Shown in pieces: positions 35,462 through 46,808 of a DNA stretch of 64,000 bases. Origin of the DNA: Rostrohypoxylon terebratum (taxonomy: Eukaryota > Ascomycota > Sordariomycetes > Xylariales > Hypoxylaceae); the NCBI GenBank assembly GCA_022497145.1, contig MU385860.1, forward strand, positions 186,001 to 250,000. Reading direction: 5' to 3'. How positions within the stretch are numbered: position 1 is the first letter of the stretch; the number at the start of each line of letters is the position of its first letter. The notes beneath the pieces were generated by a model. That model had not been told where the DNA came from. It ran no database searches and saw nothing but the letters and a program-made list of their open reading frames with translations. The position numbers were made by a program, and so were the translations under genes.

Positions 35462-38192
35462 TGGCTTAAGCAGATTGGGCGGGTATAATAATAGACAATT
35501 AAGTACATATATGGGAATTGGTGTGGGAAGGAAATTCCGTACGAGAGTTCCGTTTATTGAAACCCGCGACGGGCGTCTCGGCCGAGGGCGTCAGCAGTGG
35601 GAGTGGGAGTGGGAAATGGGACGCGCGAGGCGGCTCTTGGGCGGTGAGCTAAGCAGTCAAAGCAACGAAAAAAAACGACCCGATTCCGATTTGAGACTTA
35701 AATTATCGGTTTCATGGAGGTGAGCGAGTTAGGCCGGGCCAGACAACCAGACCGCATGACGGTAAAGGTCAGCGTGTCCGTGTCTGGAGGTCGAAGCTGC
35801 TGCTATAGAGCGGAACCATCTGATGACTAAAGAGAGCAGAGTGGAAAGGTCCTCTCGGGCGAGACAAACAACACGCTACTAGCACCACTATGCAAATCGC
35901 GGATTAAGAGCGGAGATATCTGTTACGAATTATGTGAGGGAAATAAAAAAGCGAAAAAGCCCGTTCGAAGTCTTAGGAGGATCCAAGCTAGCCAAGCCAA
36001 GTCTCATCAATCATCAGACTAAAAAAAATGTACCTAAGTCCTAAGCCATCCAAGTGTCGGTGTTGGGAACTTGAAATACCTAGATGATAAAAAAATAAAG
36101 TAAAATAGAAAATACTAGGTAAAAAAAAGAATGGCGGCAGGCTATGGAGTCATACTACATACCTAGGTCCTAGATCGAATTCGTCAGGGCTGCCAGGGAT
36201 CCTGGATACTTTTTTTCTTCAACAAATCGACCACTGGCAGTGGCAGCATGGAGCCAACACGTACTATACCTACATAAGTCAGAATAATAATAATTTCTAC
36301 ATGCCTACCTAGGACAAGTCTAGAACTTCAAACCGAGCATATCAGCATGCCACGTGATCAAAACCCTGGTCCTTCTACTCCTTCAGGGATCTCTTTGGCT
36401 CTCTACCTCTTCTTTGGTTCTGGTTCTCTCATCCTTGGACGAGTTTGGAGGCGCCAAGAATTCTTCACGAACCAAAGGAATAGTAGAGGAAGGGGGGGCC
36501 TAGGAGTGGTTACTTACCCCTGGTCCGCTCTGCCCGGCAGAAGGGTCGCTAGTCTCGGCCGGTTCGGGCGTAGCTCCAAGCTGCTCCAAGTAGTTCGAAC
36601 GGACACGCAATACCTAATAATAATAATAATGAAGCACTTGTTGTGAATAGTTTAGTGTATTAAAGTGAATACACTACAGGAATCTCAATCCTGTTGTACC
36701 TAGCGTTATGTGAGTCTGGAGGTGCCAAGGCTCATCGTCATTTCCGAGACGATGGGTCATCTGTTTTTGTTTCCTGTGTTTTGATCGCCCAGGACGACCC
36801 CGAACCGTTTCATCATTCTTTGGCACAAACAAATCGAAATTTTAACGACGTTGCAGTAATATCTTCGCGACCGTCCGATCCCATATGCGATCCCATATGC
36901 GTGCACAGATGGTTTTTGCGTAACCGCAACGAGTATATTGCCCGACTCTAATCGTCCGCTCCGTCTAGTTGAGCGCACGTGTGTTGCCGGGATCAAGAAA
37001 ACAAAGCGAGTGGTGTCCGGTCCTCTGATAGGCAAAAGGATCGTATCAGTGGTAGCAACGCTGGTACGGAGTAACACTAGCCTGACATCGAAACTGGATA
37101 CCACTAGCTTCGCGTTCATACAAACGAAGCGGAATACTGGATTGGGTATGAAACAGGCGCGAACTGCGACGGAGAGACGTGTTCCACGAGTTATTTCATC
37201 TCAAGAGAGAAGCTTGGTCGACGCGTTGTCGCAAGCTCAATCTTGAATCCTGGCCTCGGTATTCCTTACCCTGTTTTTGAATCCGGCAATGCTACCACCT
37301 AATGTCATCACGATCATGAAAACTTGGGTAGTATAAATTCGTACTTGATAATAAAATGGGCACTGGTACGTTAATTATTGAGCCACTAATAGTCTAGCGT
37401 TGATCCAGACAAGGTGAATTACTAGATGTGCTCACTATCTTCCATCCGTAGTATCCGACTAGGGATTAATATCAATTGACATTTTGGTCGACTATCGAAG
37501 CAGGAATGCATGGGAAGGACTATTACACTACACTACAGTTACGGTTGTCAAGCTGAAGAGTCGTTCGCCCATTGGTTCAAGTGGAACAGAAAGGCTAAAA
37601 GTTCCAGAAGAAGGCGGGCTTTGAACCCTTACCCTTCGCTCAATCAAGCAATTTTCCAGTCTTCAGGACGATGTTTGGTCCCGCTAGCGACTTGAAAGAA
37701 TTGGCTTTAATAGCACTCTACCCTATGAAGTTTCGGGGAAGTCGAACCAATAATCCGTTGCTTATGGCCAGCGGCGCATTTCCAGAAACTCCCCCCCTCT
37801 TCAAATCTCCATCATTGGTGGTAATGACAGTTTCTAGAAAGCGCAGTCCCCTAGCCTCCTAGGGCCTAGCTTAGCCGACATGATAACGACGCCGGGATAG
37901 GTACCTGTAATAGGCGACGCCGACGCTGCTCAACCTGCACACACAAGGGTTGTCGGCGCAGGCGCAGCCTTCTTTGGCATTTCGCAAATGCACCTTAAAC
38001 TTGAGTAGCTGTCACGGAGAATTTGCGTATGTACAGATGACAGTGGCGATGAGGGTGGCTATGATCAAACCCCGGAAGTCTGAGTCACTACTATTGTATG
38101 TAGGAGGCTGACCCCACTATCACACACGGCAAAAGCAATGTTAGTCAGGGTCTTGCTTACGGCAAGGGATGTATGCTTAGATCGTCGATTCT
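35462..38192. other. Intergenic stretch, about 2.7 kb
   Basis: This holds the promoter of the Zn2Cys6 gene and a long non-coding stretch. It has a 12-bp tandem duplication (GATCCCATATGC twice) at about 36877-36900, an ATA run near 36618-36632, and a tRNA-like fragment near 37610-37680 that does not fold properly. No gene is supported. Confidence 0.55.
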
Positions 38193-38457
38193 CTAAGACT
38201 CGGTGGTCAGAATATCATCAGGATTGGTCGTGATGCTGCTGTCGGCGACGAAGTGATAGCCGAATGGATAGGCTCGCGTTCCGTCGACATCAGTTGCATA
38301 GTGGAGCGCGACGATCTCGTGCGTGAGCATGTAGCTGCCTGGTGTGATGTCTTCGAAAATGTGAATCAACCAGCCGTTGTTACTGTTTGTGAGCACCACG
38401 AACCGGTGGCTTGATCAACTAAACTAGCCTGTACGATACTGGAGAGTTTGAGACGAG
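38193..38457 (-). pseudogene. Relic of an AA9 lytic polysaccharide monooxygenase gene
   Basis: On the minus strand a 68-codon frame reads TNSNNGWLIHIFEDITPGSY then MLTHEIVALHYA and GTRAYPFGYHF. This matches the AA9 core pattern N-x-W-x-V-x-I-P-x-D-I-x-P-G-x-Y-x-L-R-H-E-x-I-A-L-H followed by G-A-Q-x-Y-P. Just upstream, in a different frame, SLVDQATGSW matches the preceding AA9 segment (G-L-V-D-x-x-G-x-W), so a frameshift separates them. No signal peptide, N-terminal histidine brace or C-terminal half is found. The expected Cys after YP is replaced (YPFGY). AA9 enzymes oxidatively cleave cellulose outside the cell; this copy cannot encode one. Confidence 0.6.
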
Positions 38458-39332
38458 TCTTACTATTGACACTTTCTTGAAGTTCGAGTTAGTATCAGGC
38501 TAGGGATCAGTTCTCGGCCTTTGTCCGATCGATGGAAACTTACACCAGATATGTACCAGTTTACAAGATGACCCAGGACAGCTCACTTGTGTGAGAGGCC
38601 GCGGCACCCACCACATTTCAACCACATCATCTCTAGAATGAGCACCGTGACCCAATATCAAACGTTAGGCCAATAATATGATTTCAAGTCCGTATCGACA
38701 CGCCGGCTTTTCATAGGAGGTGTCCTCATTTTATAGCAACTTTAGACCCAGACAAGCAACCAGTTCCAAAATTTCTCAACGGGACTAGTAGCCTTTGAAC
38801 TTTGAAGAGATAGATACTGGCTCGGTTTTCATCAAGCTATGTTCCACCGGAAATCAGAGTCAGCCATACTCGTTCCAAGTCGTAGAATTCATTCACTTCC
38901 ATTTCCAACCATGCTAAGGAAGAAAAGAGTAAAATGAGCTCTCGGGTTTTCTCTTGACCGATATCTTCGAAGTAAGATCATCTCAACATATTCGTGTTAC
39001 ACACTGGCTACGTCTATCCGTAGGGGGGTGCAACTTGTCCGGGCCGCCTCCAATGTGGCACCAAACCATTCCATTATCGAAAATTTTCAGTGCTTCTACT
39101 TTTATCAAGCCTCACGACTCGGGAGCAAACGTGCAAGATACGGATAAGTAGAAAGGAACAGGTCGATAAGAATTAGTAACCGTAACACAGTTGTACGTAA
39201 CTCATCGCCAAGTATAGGAGAGAATAAAACATTCTACCGACGAACAGAAAAGGGGGAAAAAGATTTGATCAAAATTCATCTTTCCATATAAAGATGTGTG
39301 AACATACAAAACAACAAAAAGAAAAGCTTGAG
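38458..39332. other. Intergenic stretch between the AA9 relic and the tRNA
   Basis: No gene, RNA or repeat is recognised. It may contain further decayed AA9 sequence that I cannot identify by eye. Confidence 0.45.
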
Positions 39333-39415
39333 CTCTCGATCGGGGAATCGAACCCCGGCCACCTGCGAACTTGTGCGATGACAAGCAGGTATCCTGACCA
39401 CTAGACCAATCGAGA
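39333..39415 (-). tRNA. tRNA-Asp (anticodon GTC) with an 11-nt intron
   Basis: The 83-nt gene folds as a full cloverleaf. The acceptor stem TCTCGAT/ATCGAGA is perfect, with discriminator G. The D arm has AGTGGTCA in the loop. The anticodon stem is CCTGC/GCAGG with loop TTGTCAC after intron removal. The T stem CGGGG/CCCCG is perfect with loop TTCGATT. The intron (TCGCACAAGTT, 39368-39378) lies one base after the anticodon, the canonical position. An oligo-T terminator (TTTTCTTTTT on the minus strand) follows at 39316-39325. The A and B box promoters are intact. Confidence 0.95.
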
Positions 39416-40164
39416 TTAGATGAAAGCATTCTGTGAATGCTGATGTCGCTAGTGCTGGTTGGAAGTTTATTTCGAAAAGATTGTACATATACAAAGTGAT
39501 CGAATTGCGACGAAACGGGGAAGTGCATGGATGTTACTACCGACACTAAGCCGCAGGATGCATATAGTGCGCCATGTAGTGTGCCATCCCACTGATATTT
39601 AGTGGCCATTCGGTCTGATTGAGAAGAGTTTAGGACGTACAAGCGCTGTATCCTTGGGGTGATTATTACTTCCTAGTCCGGTGAACGGAGGTTCATCGTC
39701 CTTCGTCGCGGAAGGATCGTGTCCAGTGTAAGTATCCCAATAAGGACGGAAACTTTACACACATGTAACTTGAGGAAAGGTGAACAGCATGCACGGGTGA
39801 AACTATAGTAGCAGACTAACCGATGCAGTAGCTCCCAGCGGATCTGAATAGCTCGGTACGCTGTCAGGCTGTAAGCACTATGTGCGCATCAACTCCATAA
39901 CCTTAGATATCGCATCAAATGCGTTCTTATTGTTGGCGAAGGTAGAAATCAGATTCATTCATGCCAAACTATGTATCAGCCCCAAGGACTGAACATGATA
40001 TCCTATGCCCGGATGGCATATGATTGCTCATCATGAAACGGGTTCAAAGAAAAAGGCGTCACACGTAGACGGAAAGCCGAAAAGGCTCCGTCATCCCAAC
40101 AGGATATCCATCAACCCTCATTATCCAGATGTCAAAACGTCGCGAACTTCCGACCGTTGCCCCT
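39416..40164. other. Intergenic stretch, about 0.7 kb
   Basis: This is upstream flank of the tRNA and 3' flank of ATX1. Nothing is recognised. Confidence 0.5.
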
Positions 40165-40586
40165 CTACTCGGTGGCGATCTCGATACTTCGGTCCTCGCC
40201 GTCGACGGAGCCGGAGTTGACCTTCTTGCCGGTCTTCTTGATCGTCTTTAGGACCGTCTCATAGTCGAGGCCGGGCTTTGCGACGATGACAGCTTCCTGC
40301 TTCTCGAGGGACACTTCGTAGTTCTGGATGCCTTTATTCGTCGCATCGGAGTTAGCGTACGTATGTTCACAACACTGACTAGTGCGATACACCAATTGAA
40401 ACCCTCGCGTAAAGACAAGAAATAGCGGTAACACAATCGCGAGTCATAATCGCGGTGGGGTGGAAAAAGAAGAAAAGAAACTAGAAACTAACCCTCAAGC
40501 TTGCCGAGCACACGGTTGATGGCGCCGGAGCAGCCGCTGCAGCTCATGCTGACGTTGAACTTGTAAGTATGCTCTTGGTCGGCCAT
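40165..40586 (-). CDS. ATX1: ATX1 copper chaperone
   Basis: Exons 40586-40493 and 40331-40165 give 86 residues. The 161-bp intron (GTTAGT donor, AAAG acceptor) joins GKLEG to IQNYEV in phase. It is a single HMA domain with the copper-binding MSCSGC at residues 14-19 (Cys16 and Cys19), a beta-alpha-beta-beta-alpha-beta pattern, and the lysine-rich KKTGKKV near residue 67. This lysine pattern is characteristic of Atx1 and contacts the Ccc2-type ATPase. The protein carries Cu(I) in the cytosol to the Golgi copper pump that loads multicopper oxidases. Length and motifs match the family exactly. Confidence 0.96.
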
Positions 40587-42069
40587 CGCGAAAGATATTT
40601 CGGTTGAATTGCTTTTCTTTCTTTTCCCTTTTTTTTTCCTCTTTGCTTTACTTGGAAGGGGGGGCGAAGGAAGAATGAGGGGTGATAAGTGGCTTATATG
40701 CGGATCGCAAGACCTCCAGTGGAATTTAGCGGGGTAACAGAAAGCTTGAAGTTGGTTGAATTCAGAGCTTAAGAACTTTATCTCTGTATCTTTACGGATC
40801 AATGTAGGATGCAGGATTAGAAAAGAAAGAAGGGGACAAATATCTAATTATATATAGAGAAAATCATCTATTGGTATGGTCGCACGGAGTCACTTGAAGT
40901 TTGTATTAATAATATAGGCTGACGAAGTCGTGATCAAGGTGACCAAGGGATTAGAGGTTGGCTCCATTCATGGATGTCGTCCCTTATCCTACGGGTACCT
41001 ACAGGCTACAGCATTGTACATACAGCGCCTAATTATTAATGAGTGCCCTATTAAGTGTCATTTTAAGTGTCTAGGTGGCGTCACAACAGCTACGAGGAAT
41101 TAATCACGACTTATCACCTATCACCCTTAGCTACTAACACCCCTATTACCACCCCTATTACCACCCCTAACACCCCGCCTTCCGGGTTCCCGTAGCGGTG
41201 GATTCACGCACAAAGACCGCAACCAAGTACAGGGCAGTGCGGCGCATTGTCTCATCCTACTTCGCACTATATAAAATACTTGCTATTCTCACATAAAATG
41301 GTAGAATAGCCAACAGTAAAAAGACGGTGAGGGTACATCTGACGAATATGACAATAAACCTCGCGTGCTACAGCTAACAAAGAACGACTTGCTTCAAGAC
41401 CACCATAATATGAAACTAAGTCACGTTTCCCATTCCACCCTCCGCCCACCCCCCCCTTTCTTCTCATCTAGAGGTGAAACTCGCCTTGACTGCCGCACGT
41501 CTAGACTGAGAAAACTTGCTCATCATCATAAAATTAGAATTCCAAATCGTAGACAGATAGATACCTATGACATATGTACCTATCTACAAGTTACGCCTCA
41601 CTATACACGTACCTGGTATATGTATACGTGTTATTATCTATAGCAGCAATACGTCAACAACGTGTATCAATATCTAGCCTGATATCGATATTCTCGGTGT
41701 GGTAGGGGCTGTGACTCGATCCCCCCAAAGTCAGAAACTCCTCCCGCGCAATTATTGCCTCATGATCTACGTCTTCCCCGTCCTCGCATGGTTCTTCCTG
41801 CAGGAACCATCGCATTACCTAGATAGCTCCGAGGCTTTAACTTACCACGCTTCAGCTAAAGGACGCCTATGCATAAAACTCAGATATCAGATCTCAATAT
41901 CATTTTGCCATAATGTGCTCATCTCTATTCGGTGAATTACCTATCTCATATTTCATCTATCAACCGATGACTAAACTTGTCTTTGTTGCTCTGCTCGTAC
42001 CACTAGCAATCCCATGGATAGCATACATTGCATAATTATAAGCCTTCCCATCTGTGAGTGGTGTCGGAT
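40587..42069. other. Intergenic stretch, about 1.5 kb
   Basis: This is the promoter of ATX1 and the 3' flank of RQC1. A 12-bp imperfect repeat of the type CACCCCTATTAC lies at about 41136-41176. No gene is supported. Confidence 0.55.
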
Positions 42070-44319
42070 TCATATCAATCCTGGCATATCATCATCCGAT
42101 TCGGTGTCACTGCTGCCATGTTCGTGCTCATGTGTAGGCTCGCCGTCATTGTTCCCTATCAAGGGTGGCATTTCCTCATCCGACTCTTCATCTAAGTCGT
42201 GCCACGCTCCTGGCATTCCTCTCACGTCTATATCGCCAAAATCCAAATGACCAGGGAAGGTGCGAGGGTCAATTAGTTCTAAAAATGCTTGGAAGAGACT
42301 TCCCAGCCCAGGGTTGGGGTGCGAATCTTCCGGGTCGTCGCCTTCATCATCCATCTCGTCATCGTCATCACCACCGTGCTCGCCACCGACTTCTCTTAGC
42401 GCCTCATCAAAGGCATTCTCCAGTTCTTGTTGGATACCTATTGGTGCACCAGCTAATCTCGCCTGGGCTAGTAGCTCGCCAAGATCGTGGTGATCTCCGT
42501 GGAGCCCAGCTCCGAATCGATCCCGGAGCGATGAAGGTGTCCAAGGTTGTCTCTGCGATTCGTACGAGAATATATTCTTATCTAGTGCAGGCGGCAGCGG
42601 GTCGAATTCCCAATTCGTCGACGTGTTCAGTAGATCGCGTGGTATGAGGCCTATCAACGAGGGAATTTCTGACAGATATACAAACCGCGCAAAGTTCTCC
42701 TTGACCGTAGGCGGGAATGGGCATTTCTTAGGATTGGCCTTCTTTGCTTCTTTTGCTACCTCTTGAAGGAGAGCTGTCGCTTGCTTGTTATCCCACAAAT
42801 CTTTCGTCTGCTGGATATAAACGTTTGTGTGTAGCTCCTCGTCTCGATTTCGTGGCTGTATACCCCACACGGCCGTTGGAATCGATAGGTTGAGTGACTT
42901 AAACAAATTCCCATAGAGCCAGGGTAGCCGTTCTATACCCTCGAGTAGCAATGCTTTCGCGCCAGCTGTATCGTTCTGTTGAAGCTTGGCCAAGACGAGA
43001 GTTTGTCTAACATAATCCGGGGTGTCTTGAGCCTGTGCATCTACCTCCATCAGTTCAGAGTCACAAAAGTCAATAAACCATTTTGACTCATGTGCTCGGA
43101 TAGCGAGTGGATGGATGGCATGGATCACCCCGTAAGGGTCACTGTGTTCTATGCTGAGAAGTAATTTGGCCCATTCGAGTGCGGTTCGGTATGTCCCTTT
43201 CATGATCAAGTTCTTGAGATAATGGTATGCGGCTAGCCAGAACTGACGGTTCTCCGGTCTGTTGAATGAAAGCCTTGCCTTGCCTTGTTCTAACTTCTGT
43301 CGAAAAGCCGACAGAGAGACCCGTCCGAAGGTAAAGAGTGCTCGTTCGCATAAATCAGACGAGAGGGCGGAGTTCTGGTCCTGCTTCGCAATTCTGCTGA
43401 CCTGGATAAGACTCGAAACGTGATAGGGATGCTCGTGTAGAAAATGTACTATCGGCATCGGCTCGTACCTCTGGACGAGATCGAAGAATCTTATTTCCAG
43501 TTGATTGTATTTCTCATCATGCGCGAAACAGAACTCGATAGTACCAGGCATGCAAACTAAACTTCCCTCCTCCTCCTTAAGCTGCTTCATCGTTAGACCC
43601 TCTGTTGGAGCGCGAGGCCAGGTCTCCTTTCCAGACAAGAAAGGGTTTCGCCGTAATGTGACTTCTGGAAGAGGCTTTCCGGGTGTTCCTTTGAGGAAGG
43701 TCTCTAGATCTACTTGTTGCGGAAGTGGATGGCGCTGCCTTCTAGAACGCGCCTGGTCCTGCTCTTCTTCATTCTGTGCGGCGGCGATGGCCTCCCGACC
43801 GAAAAGATTGCGCATCTCATTTATTACTCTTAGATGGTAGGTATTGATACTTAAAAGTTCGCATATTCGTTCGTAAGGTCTCGTAAAGGCGTCATCCCGT
43901 GACTCTTGTCCAGGCTTCCCAGAGAGATCAAGTTCTTTCAGCGCCTTGTCAATCTCATCTGGCCCATTCTGTGAGGCAATCTCCGGTTTGTGTGGAGTAG
44001 TATCTTGCTTCTTAGCCTTCTTCTTCTTCTTTTTATTCTTCTTGGACGCACTCTTAGGTGTGTCGGCATTGGTTTTGTCGGGCTCGGCGACGGAGATTGT
44101 TGACGCATTCATCGGTTCCTCGTCCTTCTCGTCAAGATCATCGTCATCATTTCCCTCATCGTGATCCCCTAGAGCTGAGAACCCGGAGAAAAAGCTGGCC
44201 CTCGGCTTTTGCGCAGGTCGGCTATCGTCACTCGACTCATCATCTTGAGTAGTGTTCTGCGCCTCGAGCTCCTGCAGCTCTCTTTGTTTTTGTAGTTTTC
44301 TCAATTGTCTGCTCGACAT
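42070..44319 (-). CDS. RQC1: Rqc1/TCF25 ribosome quality control protein
   Basis: A single exon of 749 residues. The N-terminus MSSRQLRKLQKQRELQELEA is the conserved start of the family. It is followed by an acidic stretch, then a strongly basic KKNKKKKKKAKK tract (about 95-106). The TCF25 domain occupies about residues 240-640, with signature segments RFFDLVQRYEPMPIVHFLHEHPYHVSSLIQ, YHYLKNLIMKGTYRTALEWAKLLLS, and RFVYLSEIPSLIGLIPRD (each recognisable in Rqc1 and human TCF25). The C-terminus is highly acidic. In yeast, Rqc1 works with the Ltn1 ligase, Rqc2 and Cdc48 on stalled 60S subunits to mark and extract nascent chains. All expected parts are present. Confidence 0.94.
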   Translation of the reverse strand: MSSRQLRKLQKQRELQELEAQNTTQDDESSDDSRPAQKPRASFFSGFSALGDHDEGNDDDDLDEKDEEPMNASTISVAEPDKTNADTPKSASKKNKKKKKKAKKQDTTPHKPEIASQNGPDEIDKALKELDLSGKPGQESRDDAFTRPYERICELLSINTYHLRVINEMRNLFGREAIAAAQNEEEQDQARSRRQRHPLPQQVDLETFLKGTPGKPLPEVTLRRNPFLSGKETWPRAPTEGLTMKQLKEEEGSLVCMPGTIEFCFAHDEKYNQLEIRFFDLVQRYEPMPIVHFLHEHPYHVSSLIQVSRIAKQDQNSALSSDLCERALFTFGRVSLSAFRQKLEQGKARLSFNRPENRQFWLAAYHYLKNLIMKGTYRTALEWAKLLLSIEHSDPYGVIHAIHPLAIRAHESKWFIDFCDSELMEVDAQAQDTPDYVRQTLVLAKLQQNDTAGAKALLLEGIERLPWLYGNLFKSLNLSIPTAVWGIQPRNRDEELHTNVYIQQTKDLWDNKQATALLQEVAKEAKKANPKKCPFPPTVKENFARFVYLSEIPSLIGLIPRDLLNTSTNWEFDPLPPALDKNIFSYESQRQPWTPSSLRDRFGAGLHGDHHDLGELLAQARLAGAPIGIQQELENAFDEALREVGGEHGGDDDDEMDDEGDDPEDSHPNPGLGSLFQAFLELIDPRTFPGHLDFGDIDVRGMPGAWHDLDEESDEEMPPLIGNNDGEPTHEHEHGSSDTESDDDMPGLI

Positions 44320-45162
44320 TATGATTCGCCTTCGTCTATTAAAGCACCGTAGAAACCGAATACGGAAAAATGGTGATGAAAAACACGAAAGTAAGGGATC
44401 GTTTGGAATTAACGAATCTTAAAGAGGTGTAGATTCTCTAAAAGCTTCTGAAGAAACGGGATTTATGGAATGAATTTGCCGATTACTCACTTGACCGATG
44501 GCGGGGGCGGGGAGGCAAGTGCAAACAGCCAATGCAAACCTTGCTATTAGGTATTAGATACGCACTGTATGTGTAGGTGCTGGTAGGTGCAGCAGGTGCA
44601 GTAAGTGCTACCTTGACTAGGTAGGTACTTAGGGCCTAGGCAGGTAAGACCTACTAGGTAGGTGATAATTTGCAGCTTCAAGGTTCTAAAGCTCCGTCAA
44701 ATCCTGGAACAGCTTCAATTTTCTCCTCAAACTTCTCCTCACTTTCCCATTCTTAACCCCGTCCCGTTGCCTTATACTCGAATTTACTCCTTTCATATCG
44801 TCCCAGAACGAACAAGATCGAAGTCTTCTATCTGAATGCTTTTATTGGAAATTCTATGCTAAACGATATGCCCTTTGTCTACTCCTTCTCTATGCGTTTA
44901 TAATGCTATCTACATATACAAAAAAAGAATATCATTTCAAATGTTCCACCAAAATCGTATCCGATCGTCCCACGTCTTTCACATTCTATGTCTACTCGGG
45001 ACACTGAATGGAAATGTCCGTTCACTATTGCACCAGTGCAATACGTGAGGAATGCTGGCATCTTCCCCCCTTCCCCCTCCCCTACTTCATACAAATGAAA
45101 CATATCAAGACAGGTATCATGAAATGAAGAATTAGCCCTTGAGCTTATTAAGAATTAGATTA
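44320..45162. other. Intergenic stretch, about 0.85 kb
   Basis: This is the promoter of RQC1 and the 3' flank of MIR1. A block of GGTAGGT/CCTAGG motifs lies at about 44615-44665. No gene is seen. Confidence 0.55.
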
Positions 45163-46540
45163 TCACATTTCCGCGGTTTGTAGAAGGTTCCTGACCTCTA
45201 CAACCTCAACAACTTCTTTCTTTACTTCAGCGGGACTGCTGGTTGCGCCAAGAGCCTATGATAATTGTCAGTCAAACCACTGGATCAAATCAAGGAGAAT
45301 ATGGGGAAACCGGAGAAACTATACTCTTTGGATGTGTCCATAAATTCCGAACTGGACTGCGGTCATGCCTCCGACCATGACCAATCGTGGACCAATACCG
45401 GCGTAGCTTCCCCGCAGACCAAGTTGGCCGATTATATTGAAGATTCGTCGACCTGTTCCTTCGCCTGGGCGTCCCTTTTCTTTGTTGATTTTACTCAACA
45501 CAGTATCTGCTGGTTGCGAGACGATTGCCGCCGCCATACCAGCGATCAGTCCACAACCGAGATTGACTCCTGAAAGAGTCAGGCCCGATGCCTTCTCCTT
45601 GTTGATCCACGAGTGTGCTACCTCAATAGCCTTCTCGTACACTACGAAGGTTGCCATCGTGTACGGAACTCTGATGTGGTGTTAGCCATACCCGGGGAAC
45701 ACGAAGCACTCGGAGTTAGCATAAGACCGGGTACTTACTGCTTCAACACAATTGGCGTAAACCCGGAATAAAGCCCAGACAGGCCCTCGTAGCTGGCCAT
45801 TCTGCCCAGTGCTGAGATCATGTTAGGAGCAAACGAAGGCTGCGATACTAGCCTGATACGGGCAGCCTCGAACGGGCAAAGCAGGATATCTCCAAGGAAT
45901 TCGGCCGCGGCAGACGAAGCAAGATATACAGCATTACGATGATCGGCGGCTTTTTCGGGTCCTAGCCAGTCGTTTGTTCGTCTCTTGAAGAATTCGTAGC
46001 CGCCGAACTTGAATGCTCCTTGCAGGAAGTAACCCGTCACGGTCGGTCCAAATCCGGTTAGGAGCGCTTTGGCGCTGTCATTTGCGATAATTTGGCGCAT
46101 ACCGCCTGCTAGGCCTCGGTTGTATACGGTCGGCTCGAGCTGGACACGGGTTTTGACGCTGATCACGCATTAGCTTCATCAGTGTCACATGGACAGGAGA
46201 AACTTCTCCCGGTAATCACTGCCGAGTAAAGCTACAAGATCATGATGGTTTGGTGGTTTGGTGGCTTGGCTTACACGTCAACTGGGGTTAATAAGGCATG
46301 AGTGAAGGAACAGCAGATGGCTCCCGAGACGGCGTATCGCGCAATTTCCGACAAGTTCATATCCGGCCTGGGCATCACGGGAGTGATATTGGCGATGTTG
46401 CTTGTGACAAATTTTACAGGATTACTGTTGTCGAACACACTTGAAATGGCTTGGGGTGCGGGTTTATGCGAGAACAGACTGTGGTATTGTTGGCATAAGC
46501 GTCGACCTCATATGGTAAGATAAATCAATGGTTACTGCAT
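45163..46540 (-). CDS. MIR1: Mitochondrial phosphate carrier (Mir1 type); 5' end tentative
   Basis: Exons 46478-46275, 46158-45739, 45670-45325 and 45255-45163 are firm, joined in phase by introns of 116, 68 and 69 bp. The three carrier repeats show PVDVVKTRVQLEPTVYNRGL, CPFEAARIRLVSQPSFAP and SQPADTVLSKINKEK, with GFGPTVTGYFLQGAFKFGGYEFF in between. These match Mir1 rather than Pic2. It imports phosphate with protons across the inner mitochondrial membrane. The N-terminus is unsure. The first firm exon begins mid-codon at 46478 after a CACAG acceptor, and a tiny first exon ATGCA at 46540-46536 with a GTAACC donor gives a phase-correct start (MHLFSHKPAPQ, 355 residues). A donor inside the upstream ORF would also be in phase, producing a fusion. 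Confidence 0.88.
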
Positions 46541-46556
46541 GCTGCTAAAGTTGAAA

Positions 46557-46808
46557 TCACCTTCTTACGCTGAACGCGCTAATTCCCAATCTTCCGAGAA
46601 TAGAGTCGGCCATGCCTTGCCTCGAGTTCGGGTCCACCTCCTTTGCGACCTCCCTGACCGCCTCCAGAACCCTGAGATGCTCCTTCTTAAGTTCCTCGAA
46701 CGACTGGTCGAGCTGGTTGTGCCATGGGTACAGGACGAAGACTTGGAAGCCAAGTGCGGAAGAGGCGACGGCGAAGTTCGTCAGGGAAATGAGGCGTGTG
46801 ACAATCAT
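46557..46808 (-). CDS. Small single-helix protein, probably mitochondrial, directly upstream of MIR1
   Basis: A single exon of 83 residues from the ATG at 46808. The N-terminal third is a hydrophobic helix (LISLTNFAVASSALGFQVFVLYPW). It is followed by an amphipathic, probably coiled-coil stretch (LDQSFEELKKEHLRVLEAVREVAKEV) and a short basic tail (FSVRR). This layout fits a tail-out organelle membrane protein; a mitochondrial site is inferred from the basic, hydrophobic start and the neighbour. I cannot name the family. Its stop codon ends only about 16 bases before the proposed MIR1 start on the same strand, leaving no room for a separate promoter. Shared transcription, or use as an upstream ORF or alternative 5' exon of MIR1, must be considered. 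Confidence 0.65.
   Translation of the reverse strand: MIVTRLISLTNFAVASSALGFQVFVLYPWHNQLDQSFEELKKEHLRVLEAVREVAKEVDPNSRQGMADSILGRLGISAFSVRR

Noticed and set aside
37610..37680. tRNA-like segment on the minus strand (GGGTTCAAAGCCC)
   Set aside because: Only three base pairs form in the supposed T stem, and no matching acceptor 5' strand is present.
41136..41176. CACCCCTATTAC-like repeat, reads TTAGGGG-like on the minus strand
   Set aside because: The units are not the fungal telomere repeat TTAGGG in register, so an interstitial telomere is not supported.
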